Positions 50,674-63,710 are shown, numbered from the stretch's first letter. The stretch is DNA of 64,000 bases from Bos javanicus (GCF_032452875.1 NW_026893844.1:124001-188000), one strand, 5' to 3'. Notes: generated by a model not told the origin, from the letters alone. Numbers and translations are program-made.

Positions 50674-51482
50674 TGGCGACCGAACACGGACCTCAGGAGG
50701 CGATACTCAAAGAGCTGAGCAGACACGAACCACGCAATCAGCAGGCAATAAGCATGGAGCTCAGCAGTGACGAATCATGCTGCTCAACTGGCAATAATCA
50801 AGCACGTGACCAGGCAGGAATCACGCAGCTCAGCTGGCAATTGTCAAGCAGATGAGCCAACAGGAATCACGCAGCTCAGCTGGCAATTGTCATGCAGATC
50901 AGCCGGCAGGAATCACGCAGCTCAGCAGGCCCTGATCACGTGACTCTGCAGGCACTGATCACGTGGCTGATCAAGTCCAGATCACGTGACTGAGCATGCA
51001 CTGATCACGTGGCTATCATGCACTGATGACGTGACTTCGCATGCACTGATGACGTGGCTGATCGGGCACTGATCACATGGCTCATCATGCACTGATCACG
51101 TGTTTATCAGGCAATGATCAGTGACTGACAGGCGCTGATCATGGGACTGTGCACGCACTGATCACGTGGCTATCATGCACTGATCACGTGACTGCGCATG
51201 CACTGATGACGTGGCTGTTCGGGCACTGATCACGTGTTTATCAGGCAGTGATCAGTGACTGACAGGCGCTGATCAGGGGACTGTGCACGCACTGATCAGG
51301 TGGCTGATCAGGAACTGACCACCTGACCGTGCATGCAGTGATCACGTGGCTGGTCGTTCACTGATCACGTGATTATCATACGGTGATCACGTGACTGAGA
51401 GGCGCTGATCACGTGACTGTGCCGTCAGTGATCACGTGGCTGAGCAGGCACTGATATCGTGACTGAGCATGCACTGATCCTG
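50674..51482 (+). repeat. Unit 33 internal segment, A-leader/B-array hybrid
   Basis: Primer site has an additional mismatch (ACACGGAC for ACAGGGAC). The leader has the extra 46-bp copy of class A; the array has GATCGGGCAC and CACATGGCTC of class B. Unit length of 1413 bp equals B plus 46. Also GAGCCAACAGG and AGATCAGCC. Confidence 0.83.
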
Positions 51483-52084
51483 TGCCGGGAGCCGGGGAGG
51501 CATTCCACTCTGGACAAAGGTCATGAGGAAGGAGGCTCGGCATACGCAAATGCGGGATCGAGCCTCAGGAGTCCACCCAGATGTTCTCGAGCATCTTCCC
51601 CCCCAAAAAAACCGTAGTCTGCCTACTGTATTGCTTTGTGCTCTCACCTCTGATTTCACTGGGGGCTGTCCCCCACCACCATCTCGCTCTCTCTGTCAAA
51701 GAGTTAACTTAGAGCTCCAATTCATAAAGTTCCTTGTCATTCTTCCCTTTAACTTCCAGCTGAGTCTCCATCTGGAGCGCGGAACCCACCACGCTTACTA
51801 ATTATGCCTTGGCTCTTAAAACCACTCGAGAAGGTGTCTAGGGTGAGGCACCTTTCACTATTCGAGAGGGCGCCTGCGGCCTACGTAAGTGGTGCAAACT
51901 TCTTGTCTTGAAGTTTGATTTGTCTTCCACGTAAACCAAGCTACTCAGTCTCTTTTCTCCACCGAATTTTCCTACTGAGCTCTCCTCATACTATTATTCT
52001 TGACATCTCTGATTAGCATATAAATAGTCGCCTAGGCCATCTCTCCTTCGAATACCCTGGATCAGTTGGGGCTGGTCCCCGGCA
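51483..52084 (+). mobile_element. Complete LTR, 602 bp, divergent
   Basis: Preceded by GATCCTGTGCC instead of GATCATGTGCC. Private: CATCTTCC, CCGTAGTC, CTTGGCTCTTAAAACC, TTTCACTATT, GATTTGTC (CCAAT lost) and CCACGTAAACC. TATAAATAG form. Confidence 0.85.
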
Positions 52085-52086
52085 GG

Positions 52087-52849
52087 TGGCGACCGAACAG
52101 GGACCTCAGGAGGCGATACTCAAAGAGCTGAGCAGACAAGAACCACGCAATCAGCAGGCAATAAGCATGGAGCTCAGCAGTGACGAATCATGCTGCTCAA
52201 CTGGCAATAATCAAGCACGTGACCAGGCAGGAATCACGCAGCTCAGCTGGCAATTGTCAAGCAGATGAGCCGGCAGGAATCACGCAGCTCAGCAGGCCCT
52301 GATCACGTGACTCTGCAGGCACTGATCACGTGGCTGATCAAGTCCAGATCACGTGACTGAGCATGCACTGATCACGTGGCTATCATGCACTGAAGACGTG
52401 ACTGCACATGCACTGATGACGTGGCTGATCGGGCACTGATCACATGGCTCATCATGCACTGATCACGTGTTTATCAGGCAATGATCAGTGACTGACAGGC
52501 GCTGATCATGGGACTGTGCACGCACTGATCACGTGGCTATCATGCACTGATCACGTGACTGCGCATGCACTGATGACGTGGCTGTTCGGGCACTGATCAC
52601 GTGTTTATCAGGCAGTGATCAGTGACTGACAGGCGCTGATCAGGGGACTGTGCACGCACTGATCAGGTGGCTGATCAGGAACTGACCACCTGACCGCGCA
52701 TGCAGTGATCACGTGGCTGGTCGTTCACTGATCACGTGTTTATCATACGGTGATCACGTGACTGAGAGGCGCTGATCACGTGACTGTGCCGTCAGTGATC
52801 ACGTGGCTGAGCAGGCACTGATATCGTGACTGAGCATGCACTGATCATG
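52087..52849 (+). repeat. Unit 34 internal segment, B-like
   Basis: GACAAGAACC in the leader. The array is B-type but keeps CACGTGGCTATC rather than CACGCGG; GAAGACGTGACTGCACATGC. Confidence 0.83.
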
Positions 52850-53450
52850 TGCCGGGAGCCGGGGAGGCATTCCACTCTGGACAAAGGTCATGAGGAAGGA
52901 GGCTCGGCATACGCAAATGCGGGATCGAGCCTCAGGGGTCCACCCGGATATTCTCGAGCATCTCCCCCCAAAAAAACCGGAGTCTGCCTACTGTATTGCT
53001 TTGTGCTCTCACCTCTGATTTCACTGGGGGCTGTCCCCCACCACCATCTCGCTCTCTCTGTCAAAGAGTTAACTTACAGCTCCAATTCATAAAGTTCCTT
53101 GTCATTCTTCCCTTTAACTTCCAGCTGAGTCTCCATCTGGAGCGCGGAACCCACCACGCTTACTAACTATGCCTGGGCTGCTAAGACCCACTCGAGAAGG
53201 TGTCTAGGGTGAGGCACCTTTCGCTATTCGAGAGGGCGCCTGCGGCCTACGTAAGTGGTGCAAACTTCTTGTCTTGAAGTTTGATTGGTCTTCCGCGTAA
53301 ACCAAGCTACTCAGTCTCTTTTCTCCACCGAATTTTCCTACTGAGCTCTCCTCATACTATTATTCTTGACATCTCTGATTAGCATATAAATAGTCGCCTA
53401 GGCCATCTCTCCTTCGAATACCCTGGATCAGTTGGGGCTGGTCCCCGGCA
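52850..53450 (+). mobile_element. Complete LTR, 601 bp, GGGGTCC/ATATTC subtype
   Basis: CAGGGGTCC and GGATATTC define a subtype shared with the LTRs at 56947 and 63108. Also CTTACAGCTCC and CTAACTATGCC. Confidence 0.85.
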
Positions 53451-53452
53451 GG

Positions 53453-54170
53453 TGGCGACCGAACAGGGACCTCAGGAGGCAATACTCAAAGAGCTGAGCA
53501 GACACCAACCACGCAATCAGCAGGCAATAAGCATGGAGCTCAGCAGTGACGAATCATGCTGCTCAACTGGCAACAATCAAGCACGTGACCAGGCAGGAAT
53601 CACGCAGCTCAGCTGGCAATTGTCAAGCAGATGAGCCGGCAGGAATCACGCAGCTCAGCAGGCCCTGATCACGTGACTCTGCAGGCACTGATCACGTGGC
53701 TGATCAAGTCCAGATCACGTGACTGAGCATGCACTGATCACGTGGCTATCATGCACTGATGACGTGACTGCGCATGCACTGATGACGTGGCTGATCCGGC
53801 ACTGATCACATGGCTCATCATTCACTGATCACTTGTTTATCAGGCAATGATCAGTGACTGAGAGGCGCTGATCATGGGACTGTGCATGCACTGATGACGT
53901 GGCTGTTCGGGCACTGATCACGTGATTATCAGGCAGTGATCAGTGACTGACAGGCGCTGATCAGGGGACTGTGCACGCACTGATCAGGTGGCTGATCAGG
54001 AACTGACCACCTGACCGCGCATGCAGTGATCACGTGGCTGGTCGTTCACTGATCACGTGTTTATCCTACGGTGATCACGTGACTGAGAGGCGCTGATCAC
54101 GTGACTGTGGCGTCAGTGATCACGTGGCTGAGCAGGCACTGATATCGTGACTGAGCATGCACTGATCATG
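53453..54170 (+). repeat. Unit 35 internal segment, B-like with ~45-bp deletion
   Basis: Leader GGCAATACTC, CACCAACC and GGCAACAATC. The array lacks about 45 bp (GACTGTGCATGCACTGATGAC join near 53878), two subrepeat lengths. Confidence 0.83.
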
Positions 54171-54771
54171 TGCCGGGAGCCGGGGAGGCATTCCACTCTG
54201 GAAAAAGGTCATGAGGAAGGAGGCTCGGCATACGCAAATGCGGGATGGAGCCACAGGAGTCCACCCGGATGTTCTCGAGCATCTCCCCCCAAAAAAACCA
54301 GAGTCTGCCTACTGTATTGCTTTGTGCTCTCACCTCTGATTTCACTGGGGGCTGTCCCCCACCACCATCTCGCTCTCTCTGTCAAAGAGTTAACTTAGAG
54401 CTCCAATTCATAAAGTTCCTTGTCATTCTTCCCTTTAACTTCCAGCTGAGTCTCCATCTGGAGCGCGGAACCCACCACACTTACTAATTATGCCTGGGCT
54501 GCTAAGACCCACTCGAGAAGGTGTCTAGGGTGAGGCACCTTTCGCTATTCGAGAGGGCTCCTGCGGCCTACGTAAGTGGTGAAAACTTCTTGTCTTGAAG
54601 TTTGATTGGTCTTCCGTGTAAAGCAAGCTACTCAGTCTCTTTTCTCCACCGAATTTTCCTACTGAGCTCTCCTCATACTATTATTCTTGACATCTCTGAT
54701 TAGCATATAAAGAGTCGCCTAGGCCATCTCTCCTTCGAATACCCTGGATCAGTTGGGGCTGGTCCCCGGCA
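54171..54771 (+). mobile_element. Complete LTR, 601 bp, divergent B-to-C type
   Basis: Private ACCAGAGTC, GGGCTCCTGCGG, GTGAAAACTT and CCGTGTAAAGC. Confidence 0.85.
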
Positions 54772-54773
54772 GG

Positions 54774-55581
54774 TGGCGACCGAACAGGGACCTCAGGAGG
54801 CGATACTCAAAGAGCTGAGCAGACACCAACCACGCAATCAGCAGGCAATAAGCATGGAGCTCAGCTGTGACGAATCATGCTGCTCAACTGGCAATAATCA
54901 AGCACGTGACCAGGCAGGAATCACCCAGCTCAGCTGGCAATTGTCAAGCAGATGAGCCGACAGGAATCACGCAGCTCAGCTGGCAATTGTCATGCAGATG
55001 AGCCGGCAGGAATCACGCAGCTCAGCAGGCCCTGATCACGTGACTCTGCAGGCACTGATCACGTGGCTGATCAAGTCCAGATCACGTGACTGAGCATGCA
55101 CTGATCACGTGGCTATCATGCACTGAAGACGTGACTGCGCATGCACTGATGACGTGGCTGATCGGGCACTGATCACATGGCTCATCATTCACTGATCACG
55201 TGTTTATCAGGCAATGATCAGTGACTGACAGGCGCTGATCATGGGACTGTGCACGCACGATCACGTGGCTATCATGCACTGATCACGTGACTGCGCATTC
55301 ACTGATGACGTGGCTGTTCGGGCACTGATCACGTGTTTATCAGGCAGTGATCAGTGACTGACAGGCGCTGATCAGGGGACTGTGCACGCACTGATCAGGT
55401 GGCTGATCAGGAACTGACCACCTGACCGTGCATGCAGTGATCACGTGGCTGGTCGATCACTGATCACGTGATTATCATACGGTGATCACGTGACTGAGAG
55501 GCGCTGATCACGTGACTGTGGCGTCAGTGATCACGTGGCTGAGCAGGCACTGATATCGTGACTGAGCATGCACTGATCATG
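54774..55581 (+). repeat. Unit 36 internal segment, A-leader/B-array hybrid
   Basis: AGCTGTGACG in the leader and the extra 46-bp copy; B-type array; one base lost in GCACGATCACG. Unit is 1410 bp. Confidence 0.83.
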
Positions 55582-56181
55582 TGCTGGGAGCCGGGGAGGC
55601 ATTCCACTCTGGACAAAGGTCATGAGGAAGGAGGCTCGGCATACGCAAATGCGGGATCGAGCCTCAGGAGTCCACCCAGATGTTCTCGAGCATCTCCCCC
55701 CAAAAAAACCGGAGTCTGCCTACTGTATTGTTTTGTGCTCTCACCTCTGATTTCACTGGGGGCTGTCCCCCACCACCATCTCGCTCTCTCTGTCAAAGAG
55801 TTAACTTAGAGCTCCAATTCATAAAGTTCCTTGTCATTCTTCCCTTTAACTTCCAGCTGAGTCTCCATCTGGAGCGCGGAACCCACCACGCTTACTAATT
55901 ATGCCTGGGCTGCTAAGACCCACTCGAGAAGGTGTCTAGGGTGAGGCACCTTTCGCTATTCGAGAGGGGCCTGCGGCCTACGTAAGTGGTGCAAACTTCT
56001 TGTCTTGAAGTTTGATTGGTCTTCCGCGTAAACCAAGCTACTCAGTCTCTTTTCTCCACCGAATTTTCCTACTGAGCTCTCCTCATACTATTATTCTTGA
56101 CATCTCTGATTAGCATATAAAGAGTCGCCTAGGCCATCTCTCCTTCGAATACCCTGGATCAGTTGGGGCTGGTCCCCGGCA
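55582..56181 (+). mobile_element. Complete LTR, 600 bp, TGCTGGG subtype
   Basis: Opening TGCTGGG breaks the terminal inverted repeat. ATTGTTTTGTG is also present; both are shared with the LTR at 61740. Small deletion in GAGAGGGGCC. Confidence 0.85.
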
Positions 56182-56183
56182 GG

Positions 56184-56946
56184 TGGCGACCGAACAGGGA
56201 CCTCAGGAGGCGATACTCAAAGAGCTGAGCAGACACGAACCACGCAATCAGCAGGCAATAAGCATGGAGCTCAGCTGTGACGAATCATGCTGCTCAACTG
56301 GCAATAATCAAGCACGTGACCAGGCAGGAATCACGCAGCTCAGCTGGCAATTGTCATGCAGATGAGCCGGCAGGAATCACGCAGCTCAGCAGGCCCTGAT
56401 CACGTGACTCTACAGGCACTGATCACGTGGCTGATCAAGTCCAGATCCCGTGACTGAGCATGCACTGATCACGTGGCTATCATGCACTGATGACGAGACT
56501 GCGCATGCACTGATGACGTGGCTGATCGGGCACTGATCACATGGCTCATCATGCACTGATCACGTGTTTATCAGGCAATGATCAGTGACTGACAGGCGCT
56601 GATCATGGGACTGTGCACGCACTGATCACGTGGCTATCATGCACTGATCACGTGACTGCGCATGCACTGATGACGTGGCTGTTCGGGCACTGATCACGTG
56701 TTTATCAGGCAGTGATCAGTGACTGACAGGCGCTGATCAGGGGACTGTGCACGCACTGATCAGGTGGCTGATCAGGAACTGACCACCTGACCGTGCATGC
56801 AGTGATCACGTGGCTGGTCGATCACTGATCACGTGTTTATCATACGGTGATCACGTGACTGAGAGGCGCTGATCACGTGACTGTGCCGTCAGTGATCACG
56901 TGGCTGAGCAGGCACTGATATCGTGACTGAGCATGCACTGATCATG
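56184..56946 (+). repeat. Unit 37 internal segment, B-like
   Basis: AGCTGTGACG and CTCTACAGG are shared with unit 41 at 62345. Leader ends CAATTGTCATGCAG, the second A subrepeat without the first. GATCCCGTGACTG in the array. Confidence 0.83.
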
Positions 56947-57548
56947 TGCCGGGAGCCGGGGAGGCATTCCACTCTGGAAAAAGGTCATGAGGAAGGAGGC
57001 TCGGCATACGCAAATGCGGGATCCAGCCTCAGGGGTCCACCCGGATATTCTCGAGCATCTCCCCCCAAAAAAAACCGGAGTCTGCCTACTGTATTGCTTT
57101 GTGCTCTCACCTCTGATTTCACTGGGGGCTGTCCCCCACCACCATCTCGCTCTCTCTGTCAAAGAGTTAACTTAGAGCTCCAATTCATAAAGTTCCTTGT
57201 CATTCTTCCCTTTAACTTCCAGCTGAGTCTCCATCTGGAGCGCGGAACCCACCACACTTACTAATTATGCCTGGGCTGCTAAGACCCACTCGAGAAGGTG
57301 TCTAGGGTGAGGCACCTTTCGCTATTCGAGAGGGCGCCTGCGGCCTACGTAAGTGGTGCAAACTTCTTGTCTTGAAGTTTGATTGGTCTTCCGCGTAAAC
57401 CAAGCTACTCAGTCTCTTTTCTCCACCGAATTTTCCTACTGAGCTCTCCTCATACTATTATTCTTGACATCTCTGATTAGCATATAAAGAGTCGCCTAGG
57501 CCATCTCTCCTTCGAATACCCTGGATCAGTTGGGGCTGGTCCCCGGCA
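56947..57548 (+). mobile_element. Complete LTR, 602 bp, GGGGTCC/ATATTC subtype
   Basis: GATCCAGCC private; ACCACACTTAC and TATAAAGAG as in B-to-C LTRs. Precedes a C unit. Confidence 0.86.
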
Positions 57549-57550
57549 GG

Positions 57551-59299
57551 TGGCGACCGAACAGGGACCTCAGGAGGCGATACTCAAAGAGCTGAGCAGA
57601 CACGAACCACGCAATCAGCAGGCAATAAGCATGGAGCTCAGCAGTGACGAATCATGCTGCTCAACTGGCAATAATCAAGCACGTGACCAGGCAGGAATCA
57701 CGCAGCTCAGCTGGCAACTGTCAAGCAGATGAGCCGGCAGGAATCACGCAGCTCAGCAGGCCCTGATCACGTGACTCTGCAGGCACTGATCACGTGGCTG
57801 ATCACACACGTATCACGTGACTGATCATGCACTGATCACGTGGCTATCATGCACTGATCACGTGGCAATCATGCACTGATCACGTGGCTGATTATGCAAT
57901 GATCACGTAATTGATCATTCACTGATCACGTGGCTGATCATGCACTGATACCGTGACTGATCATGCACTGATCACGTGACGGATCATGCACTGATCATGT
58001 GACTGATCATGCGCTCATCATGTTTGCTATCATACACTGATGAAGTGCCTCTGGAGGCAATATACAAAGAGCAGAGTAGGCACGAATCATACAGTCAGCA
58101 GGCAATAATCATTGAACTCAGGTGTGAGGAATCATGCTGCTCAGCTGGCAATAATCAAGCAGCTGAGCAGGCAGGAATTACGCAGCACAGCTGGCAATTG
58201 TCAAGCAGATGACAGGCAGGAATCTTGCAGCTCAGATTGCAATTGTCAAGCAGATGAACAGACAGTAATCACGCAGCTCAGCAGACCCTGATCACGTGAC
58301 TGAGCATGCACTGTTCACGTGGCTGATCACACACCTGTCACGTGACTGATCATGCACTGATCACGTGGCACTCATGCACTGATCACATGGCTGATCATAC
58401 TCTGCTCACGTAACTGATCATGCACATATCACGTGGCCATCATGCACTGCTCAAGTGGCTGGTCATGCAATGATCACGTAGCTACCATATACTGGTCACG
58501 TGATTCATCATGCACAGATCACGTAAATGATCATGCACTGTTCAAGTGACTGATCATGTACTGATCACGTGACTGATCATGCACTGATCACATGGCTATC
58601 ATGCACTGCTCACGTGGCTGATCATGCAGTGATCATGTAGCATCCATGTACTGGTCACGTGACTGATCATGCACTGATCACGTAATTGATCCTGAACTGA
58701 TCACGTGGCTCATCATGCACTGATCAGGTGACTGTTCACCCACTGATCACTTGACTGATCATGTACTGATCACGTGGCTATAATGCACTGATCACGTGGC
58801 TGATCATACACTGTTCACGAGCCAGGTCATGCACAGATCACGTGACTAATCATGAACTGATCACGTGGCTATAATTCACTGATCACGTGGATTTCATACA
58901 CTGATTACGTTCCTGTCATGCACAGATCACGTGACTAATCATGAACTGATCACGTAGGCATCATGCACTGATCACGTTGCTGATCATACACTGTTAACGT
59001 GTCTGATCATGCACTGATCACGTGGCTGATCATACACTGCTCATGTAGCTAATCATGCACTTATGACGTGTCTATCATGCAGTGCTCACGTGGCTGATCC
59101 TGCAATGATCACGTAGCTAACATCTACTGGTCATGTGACTGATCATGCAAAGGTAACGTAATTGATCATGCACAGATCACGTGACTGATCATGCACTGAT
59201 CACGTGGCTATCATGCACTACTCACGTGGCTGATCATGCAATGATCACGTGACTGATCATGCACTGATCACGTGGCTATTATGCACTGCTCACGTGGCT
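57551..59299 (+). repeat. Unit 38 internal segment, class C
   Basis: First C unit after a 13-kb gap in C units. Private GGTCATGTGACTG near 59132. Diverged leader copy at 58049-58299. Confidence 0.86.
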
Positions 59300-59610
59300 G
59301 AGCGCGGAACCCAACACGCTTACTAATTATGCCTGGGCTGCTAAGACCCACTCGAGAAGGTGTCTAGGGTGAGGCACCTTTCGCTATTCGAGAGGGCGCC
59401 TCCGGCCTACGTAAGTGGTGCAAACTTCTTGTCTTGAAGTTTGATTGGTCTTCCGCTTAAACCAAGCTACTCAGTCTCTTTTCTCCACCGAATTTTCCTA
59501 CTGAGCTCTCCTCATACTATTATTCTTGACATCTCTGATTAGCATATAAAGAGTCGCCTAGGCCATCTCTCCTTCGAATACCCTGGATCAGTTGGGGCTG
59601 GTCCCCGGCA
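59300..59610 (+). mobile_element. 5'-truncated LTR, 311 bp
   Basis: Private CCCAACACGC; same truncation point as all others despite the changed register around it. Confidence 0.86.
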
Positions 59611-59612
59611 GG

Positions 59613-60375
59613 TGGCGACCGAACAGGGACCTCAGGAGGCGATACTCAAAGAGCTGAGCAGACACGAACCACGCAATCAGCAGGCAATAAGCATGGAGCT
59701 CAGCAGTGACGAATCATGCTGCTCAACTGGCAATAATCAAGCACGTGACCAGGCAGGAATCACGCAGCTCAGCTGGCAATTGTCAAGCAGATGAGCCGAC
59801 AGGAATCACGCAGCTCAGCTGGCAATTGTCATGCAGATGAGCCGGCAGGAATCACGCAGCTCAGCAGGCCCTGATCACGTGACTCTGCAGGCACTGATCA
59901 CGTGGCTGATCAAGTCCAGATCACGTGACTGAGCATGCACTGATCACGTGGCTATCATGCACTGATGACGTGACTGTTCGGGCACTGATCACGTGTTTAT
60001 CAGGCAGTGATCAGTGACTGACAGGCGCTGATCATGGGACTGTGCACGCACTGATCACGTGGCTATCATGCACTGATCACGTGACTGCGCATGCACTGAT
60101 GACGTGGCTGTTCGGGCACTGATCACGTATTTATCAGGCAGTGATCAGTGACTGACAGGCGCTGATCAGGGGACTGTGCACGCACTGATCAGGTGGCTGA
60201 TCAGGAACTGACCACCTGACCGTGCATGCAGTGATCACGTGGCTGGTCGTTCACTGATCACGTGATTATCCTACGGTGATCACGTGACTGAGAGGCGCTG
60301 ATCACGTGACTGTACCGTCAGTGATCACGTGTCTGAGCAGGCACTGATATCGTGACTGAGCATGCACTGATCATG
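59613..60375 (+). repeat. Unit 39 internal segment, class A
   Basis: GATGACGTGACTGTTCGGG as in unit 30. The end of the array has B-like TATCCTACGG and TGTACCGTC, an A-to-B switch. Confidence 0.84.
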
Positions 60376-60976
60376 TGCCGGGAGCCGGGGAGGCATTCCA
60401 CTCTGGAAAAAGGTCATGAGGAAGGAGGCTCGGCATACGCAAATGCGGGATGGAGCCACAGGAGTCCACCCGGATGTTCTCGAGCATCTCCCCCCAAAAA
60501 AACCGGAGTCTGCCTACTGTATTGCTTTGTGCTCTCACCTCTGATTTCACTGGGGGCTGTCCCCCACCACCATCTCGCTCTCTCTGTCAAAGAGTTAACT
60601 TAGAGCTCCAATTCATAAAGTTCCTTGTCATTCTTCCCTTTAACTTCGAGCTGAGTCTCCATCTGGAGCGCGGAACCCACCACACTTACTAATTATGCCT
60701 GGGCTGCTAAGACCCACTCGAGAAGGTGTCTAGGGTGAGGCACCTTTCGCTATTCGAGAGGGCGCCTGCGGCCTACGTAAGTGGTGCAAACTTCTTGTCT
60801 TGAAGTTTGATTGGTCTTCCGCGTAAACCAAGCTACTCAGTCTCTTTTCTCCACCGAATTTTCCTACTGAGCTCTCCTCATACTATTATTCTTGACATCT
60901 CTGATTAGCATATAAAGAGTCGCCTAGGCCATCTCTCGTTCGAATACCCTGGATCAGTTGGGGCTGGTCCCCGGCA
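60376..60976 (+). mobile_element. Complete LTR, 601 bp, B-to-C type after an A unit
   Basis: Carries GAAAAAGG and GATGGAGCC although it follows an A-type leader. Private AACTTCGAGC and CTCTCGTTCG. Confidence 0.85.
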
Positions 60977-60978
60977 GG

Positions 60979-61739
60979 TGGCGACCGAACAGGGACCTCA
61001 GGAGGCGATACTCAAAGAGCTGAGCAGACACCAACCACGCAATCAGCAGGCAATAAGCATGGAGCTCAGCAGTGACGAATCATGCTGCTCAACTGGCAAT
61101 AATCAAGCACGTGACCAGGCAGGAATCACGCAGCTCAGCTGGCAATTGTCAAGCAGATGAGCCGGCAGGAATCACGCAGCTCAGCAGGCCCTGATCACGT
61201 GACTCTGCAGGCACTGATCACGTGGCTGATCAAGTCCAGATCACGTGACTGAGCATGCACTGATCACGTGGCTATCATGCACTGAAGACGTGACTGCGCA
61301 TGCACTGATGACGTAGCTGATCGGGCACTGATCACATGGCTCATCATTCACTGATCACGTGTTTATCAGGCAATGATCAGTGACTGACAGGCGCTGATCA
61401 TGGGACTGTGCACGCACTGATCACGTGGCTATCATGCTGATCACGTGACTGCGCATGCACTGATGACGTGGCTGTTCGGGCACTGATCACGTGTTTATCA
61501 GGCAGTGATCAGTGACTGACAGGCGCTGATCAGGGGACTGTGCACGCACTGATCAGGTGGCTGATCAGGAACTGACCACCTGACCGTGCATGCAGTGATC
61601 ACGTGGCTGGTCGTTCACTGATCACGTGATTATCATACGGTGATCACGTGACTGAGAGGCGCTGATCACGTGACTGTGGCGTCAGTGATCACGTGGCTGA
61701 GCAGGCACTGATATCGTGACTGAGCATGCACTGATCATG
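60979..61739 (+). repeat. Unit 40 internal segment, B-like
   Basis: CACCAACC; GAAGACGTG; GACGTAGCTG; three bases lost in TATCATGCTGATC. TGTGGCGTCAG shared with units 35 and 36. Confidence 0.83.
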
Positions 61740-62342
61740 TGCTGGGAGCCGGGGAGGCATTCCACTCTGGACAAAGGTCATGAGGAAGGAGGCTCGGCAT
61801 ACGCAAATGCGGGATCGAGCCTCAGGAGTCCACCCAGATGTTCTCGAGCATCTCCCCCCCCAAAAAAACCGGAGTCTGCCTACTGTATTGTTTTGTGCTC
61901 TCACCTCTGATTTCACTGGGGGCTGTCCCCCACCACCATCTCGCTCTCTCTGTCAAAGAGTTAACTTAGAGCTCCAATTCATAAAGTTCCTTGTCATTCT
62001 TCCCTTTAACTTCCAGCTGAGTCTCCATCTGGAGCGCGGAACCCACCACGCTTACTAATTATGCCTGGGCTGCTATGACCCACTCGAGAAGGTGTCTAGG
62101 GTGAGGCACCTTTCGCTATTCGAGAGGGCGCCTGCGGCCTACGTAAGTGGTGCAAACTTCTTGTCTTGAAGTTTGATTGGTCTTCCGCGTAAACCAAGCT
62201 ACTCAGTCTCTTTTCTACACCGAATTTTCCTACTGAGCTCTCCTCATACTATTATTCTTGACATCTCTGATTAGCATATAAATAGTCGCCTAGGCCATCT
62301 CTCCTTCGAATACCCTGGATCAGTTGGGGCTGGTCCCCGGCA
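61740..62342 (+). mobile_element. Complete LTR, 603 bp, TGCTGGG subtype
   Basis: Same opening change and ATTGTTTTGTG as at 55582, 6158 bp upstream. Private GCTATGACCC. Confidence 0.85.
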
Positions 62343-62344
62343 GG

Positions 62345-63107
62345 TGGCGACCGAACAGGGACCTCAGGAGGCGATACTCAAAGAGCTGAGCAGACACCAA
62401 CCACGCAATCAGCAGGCAATAAGCATGGAGCTCAGCTGTGACGAATCATGCTGCTCAACTGGCAATAATCAAGCACGTGACCAGGCAGGAATCACGCAGC
62501 TCAGCTGGCAATTGTCAAGCAGATGAGCCGGCAGGAATCACGCAGCTCAGCAGGCCCTGATCACGTGACTCTACAGGCACTGATCACGTGGCTGATCAAG
62601 TCCAGATCACGTGACTGAGCATGCACTGATCACGTGGCTATCATGCACTGATGACGTGACTGCTCATGCACTGATGACGTGGCTGATCGGGCACTGATCA
62701 CATGGCTCATCATGCACTGATCACGTGTTTATCAGGCAATGATCAGTGACTGACAGGCGCTGATCATGGGACTGTGCACGCACTGATCACGTGGCTATCA
62801 TGCACTGATCACGTGACTGCGCATGCACTGATGACGTGGCTGTTCGGGCACTAATCACGTGTTTATCAGGCAGTGATCAGTGACTGACAGACGCTGATCA
62901 GCGGACTGTGCACGCACTGTTCAGGTGGCTGATCAGGAACTGACCACCTGACCGTGCATGCAGTGATCACGTGGCTGGTCGATCACTGATCACGTGTTTA
63001 TCCTAGGGTGATCACGTGACTGAGAGGCGCTGATCACTTGACTGTGCGGTCAGTGATCACGTGGCTGAGCAGGCACTGATATCGTGACTGAGCATGCACT
63101 GATCATG
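62345..63107 (+). repeat. Unit 41 internal segment, B-like
   Basis: AGCTGTGACG, CACCAACC and CTCTACAGG. Private CACTAATCACG, CAGACGCTG, CACTGTTCAGG and GATCACTTGACTG. Confidence 0.83.
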
Positions 63108-63708
63108 TGCCGGGAGCCGGGGAGGCTTTCGACTCTGGACAAAGGTCATGAGGAAGGAGGCTCGGCATACGCAAATGCGGGATCGAGCCTCAGGGGTCCA
63201 CCCGGATATTCTCGAGCATCTCCCCCCAAAAAAACCGGAGTCTGCCTACTGTATTGCTTTGTGCTCTCACCTCTGATTTAACTGGGGGCTGTCCCCCACC
63301 ACCATCTCGCTCTCTCTGTCAAAGAGTTAACTTAGAGCTCCAATTCATAAAGTTCCTTGTCATTCTTCCCTTTAACTTCCAGCTGAGTCTCCATCTGGAG
63401 CGCGGAACCCACCACACTTACTAATTATGCCTGGGCTGCTAAGACCCACTCGAGAAGGTGTCTAGGGTGAGGCACCTTTCGCTATTCGAGAGGGCGCCTG
63501 CGGCCTACGTAAGTGGTGCAAACGTCTTGTCTTGAAGTTTGATTGGTCTTCCGCGTAAACCAAGCTACTCAGTCTCTTTTCTCCACCGAATTTTCCTACT
63601 GAGCTCTCCTCATACTATTATTCTTGACATCTCTGATTAGCATATAAAGAGTCGCCTAGGCCATCTCTCCTTCGAATACCCTGGATCAGTTGGGGCTGGT
63701 CCCCGGCA
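63108..63708 (+). mobile_element. Complete LTR, 601 bp, GGGGTCC/ATATTC subtype
   Basis: Private GGCTTTCGACTC, GATTTAACTGG and AAACGTCTTG. Confidence 0.86.
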
Positions 63709-63710
63709 GG

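Larger units (their letters stand above)
46570..57549 (+). repeat. Irregular zone of eight short units
   Basis: Units begin at 46570, 47939, 49306, 50673, 52086, 53452, 54773 and 56183, with no C unit among them. The A-B-C order breaks down after 47939 and the units are chimeras of A, B and C parts. Private substitutions are more common here than elsewhere in the window, including in LTRs and in one primer-binding site. Confidence 0.8.
57550..63709 (+). repeat. Four-unit higher-order repeat C-A-B-B, 6160 bp
   Basis: Units begin at 57550 (C), 59612 (A), 60978 (B-like) and 62344 (B-like). The next C begins at 63710. The last two units and their LTRs match the pair at 54773 and 56183 by shared variants at an offset of about 6.16 kb, so the register here differs from the 4.8-kb blocks upstream. 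Confidence 0.78.
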
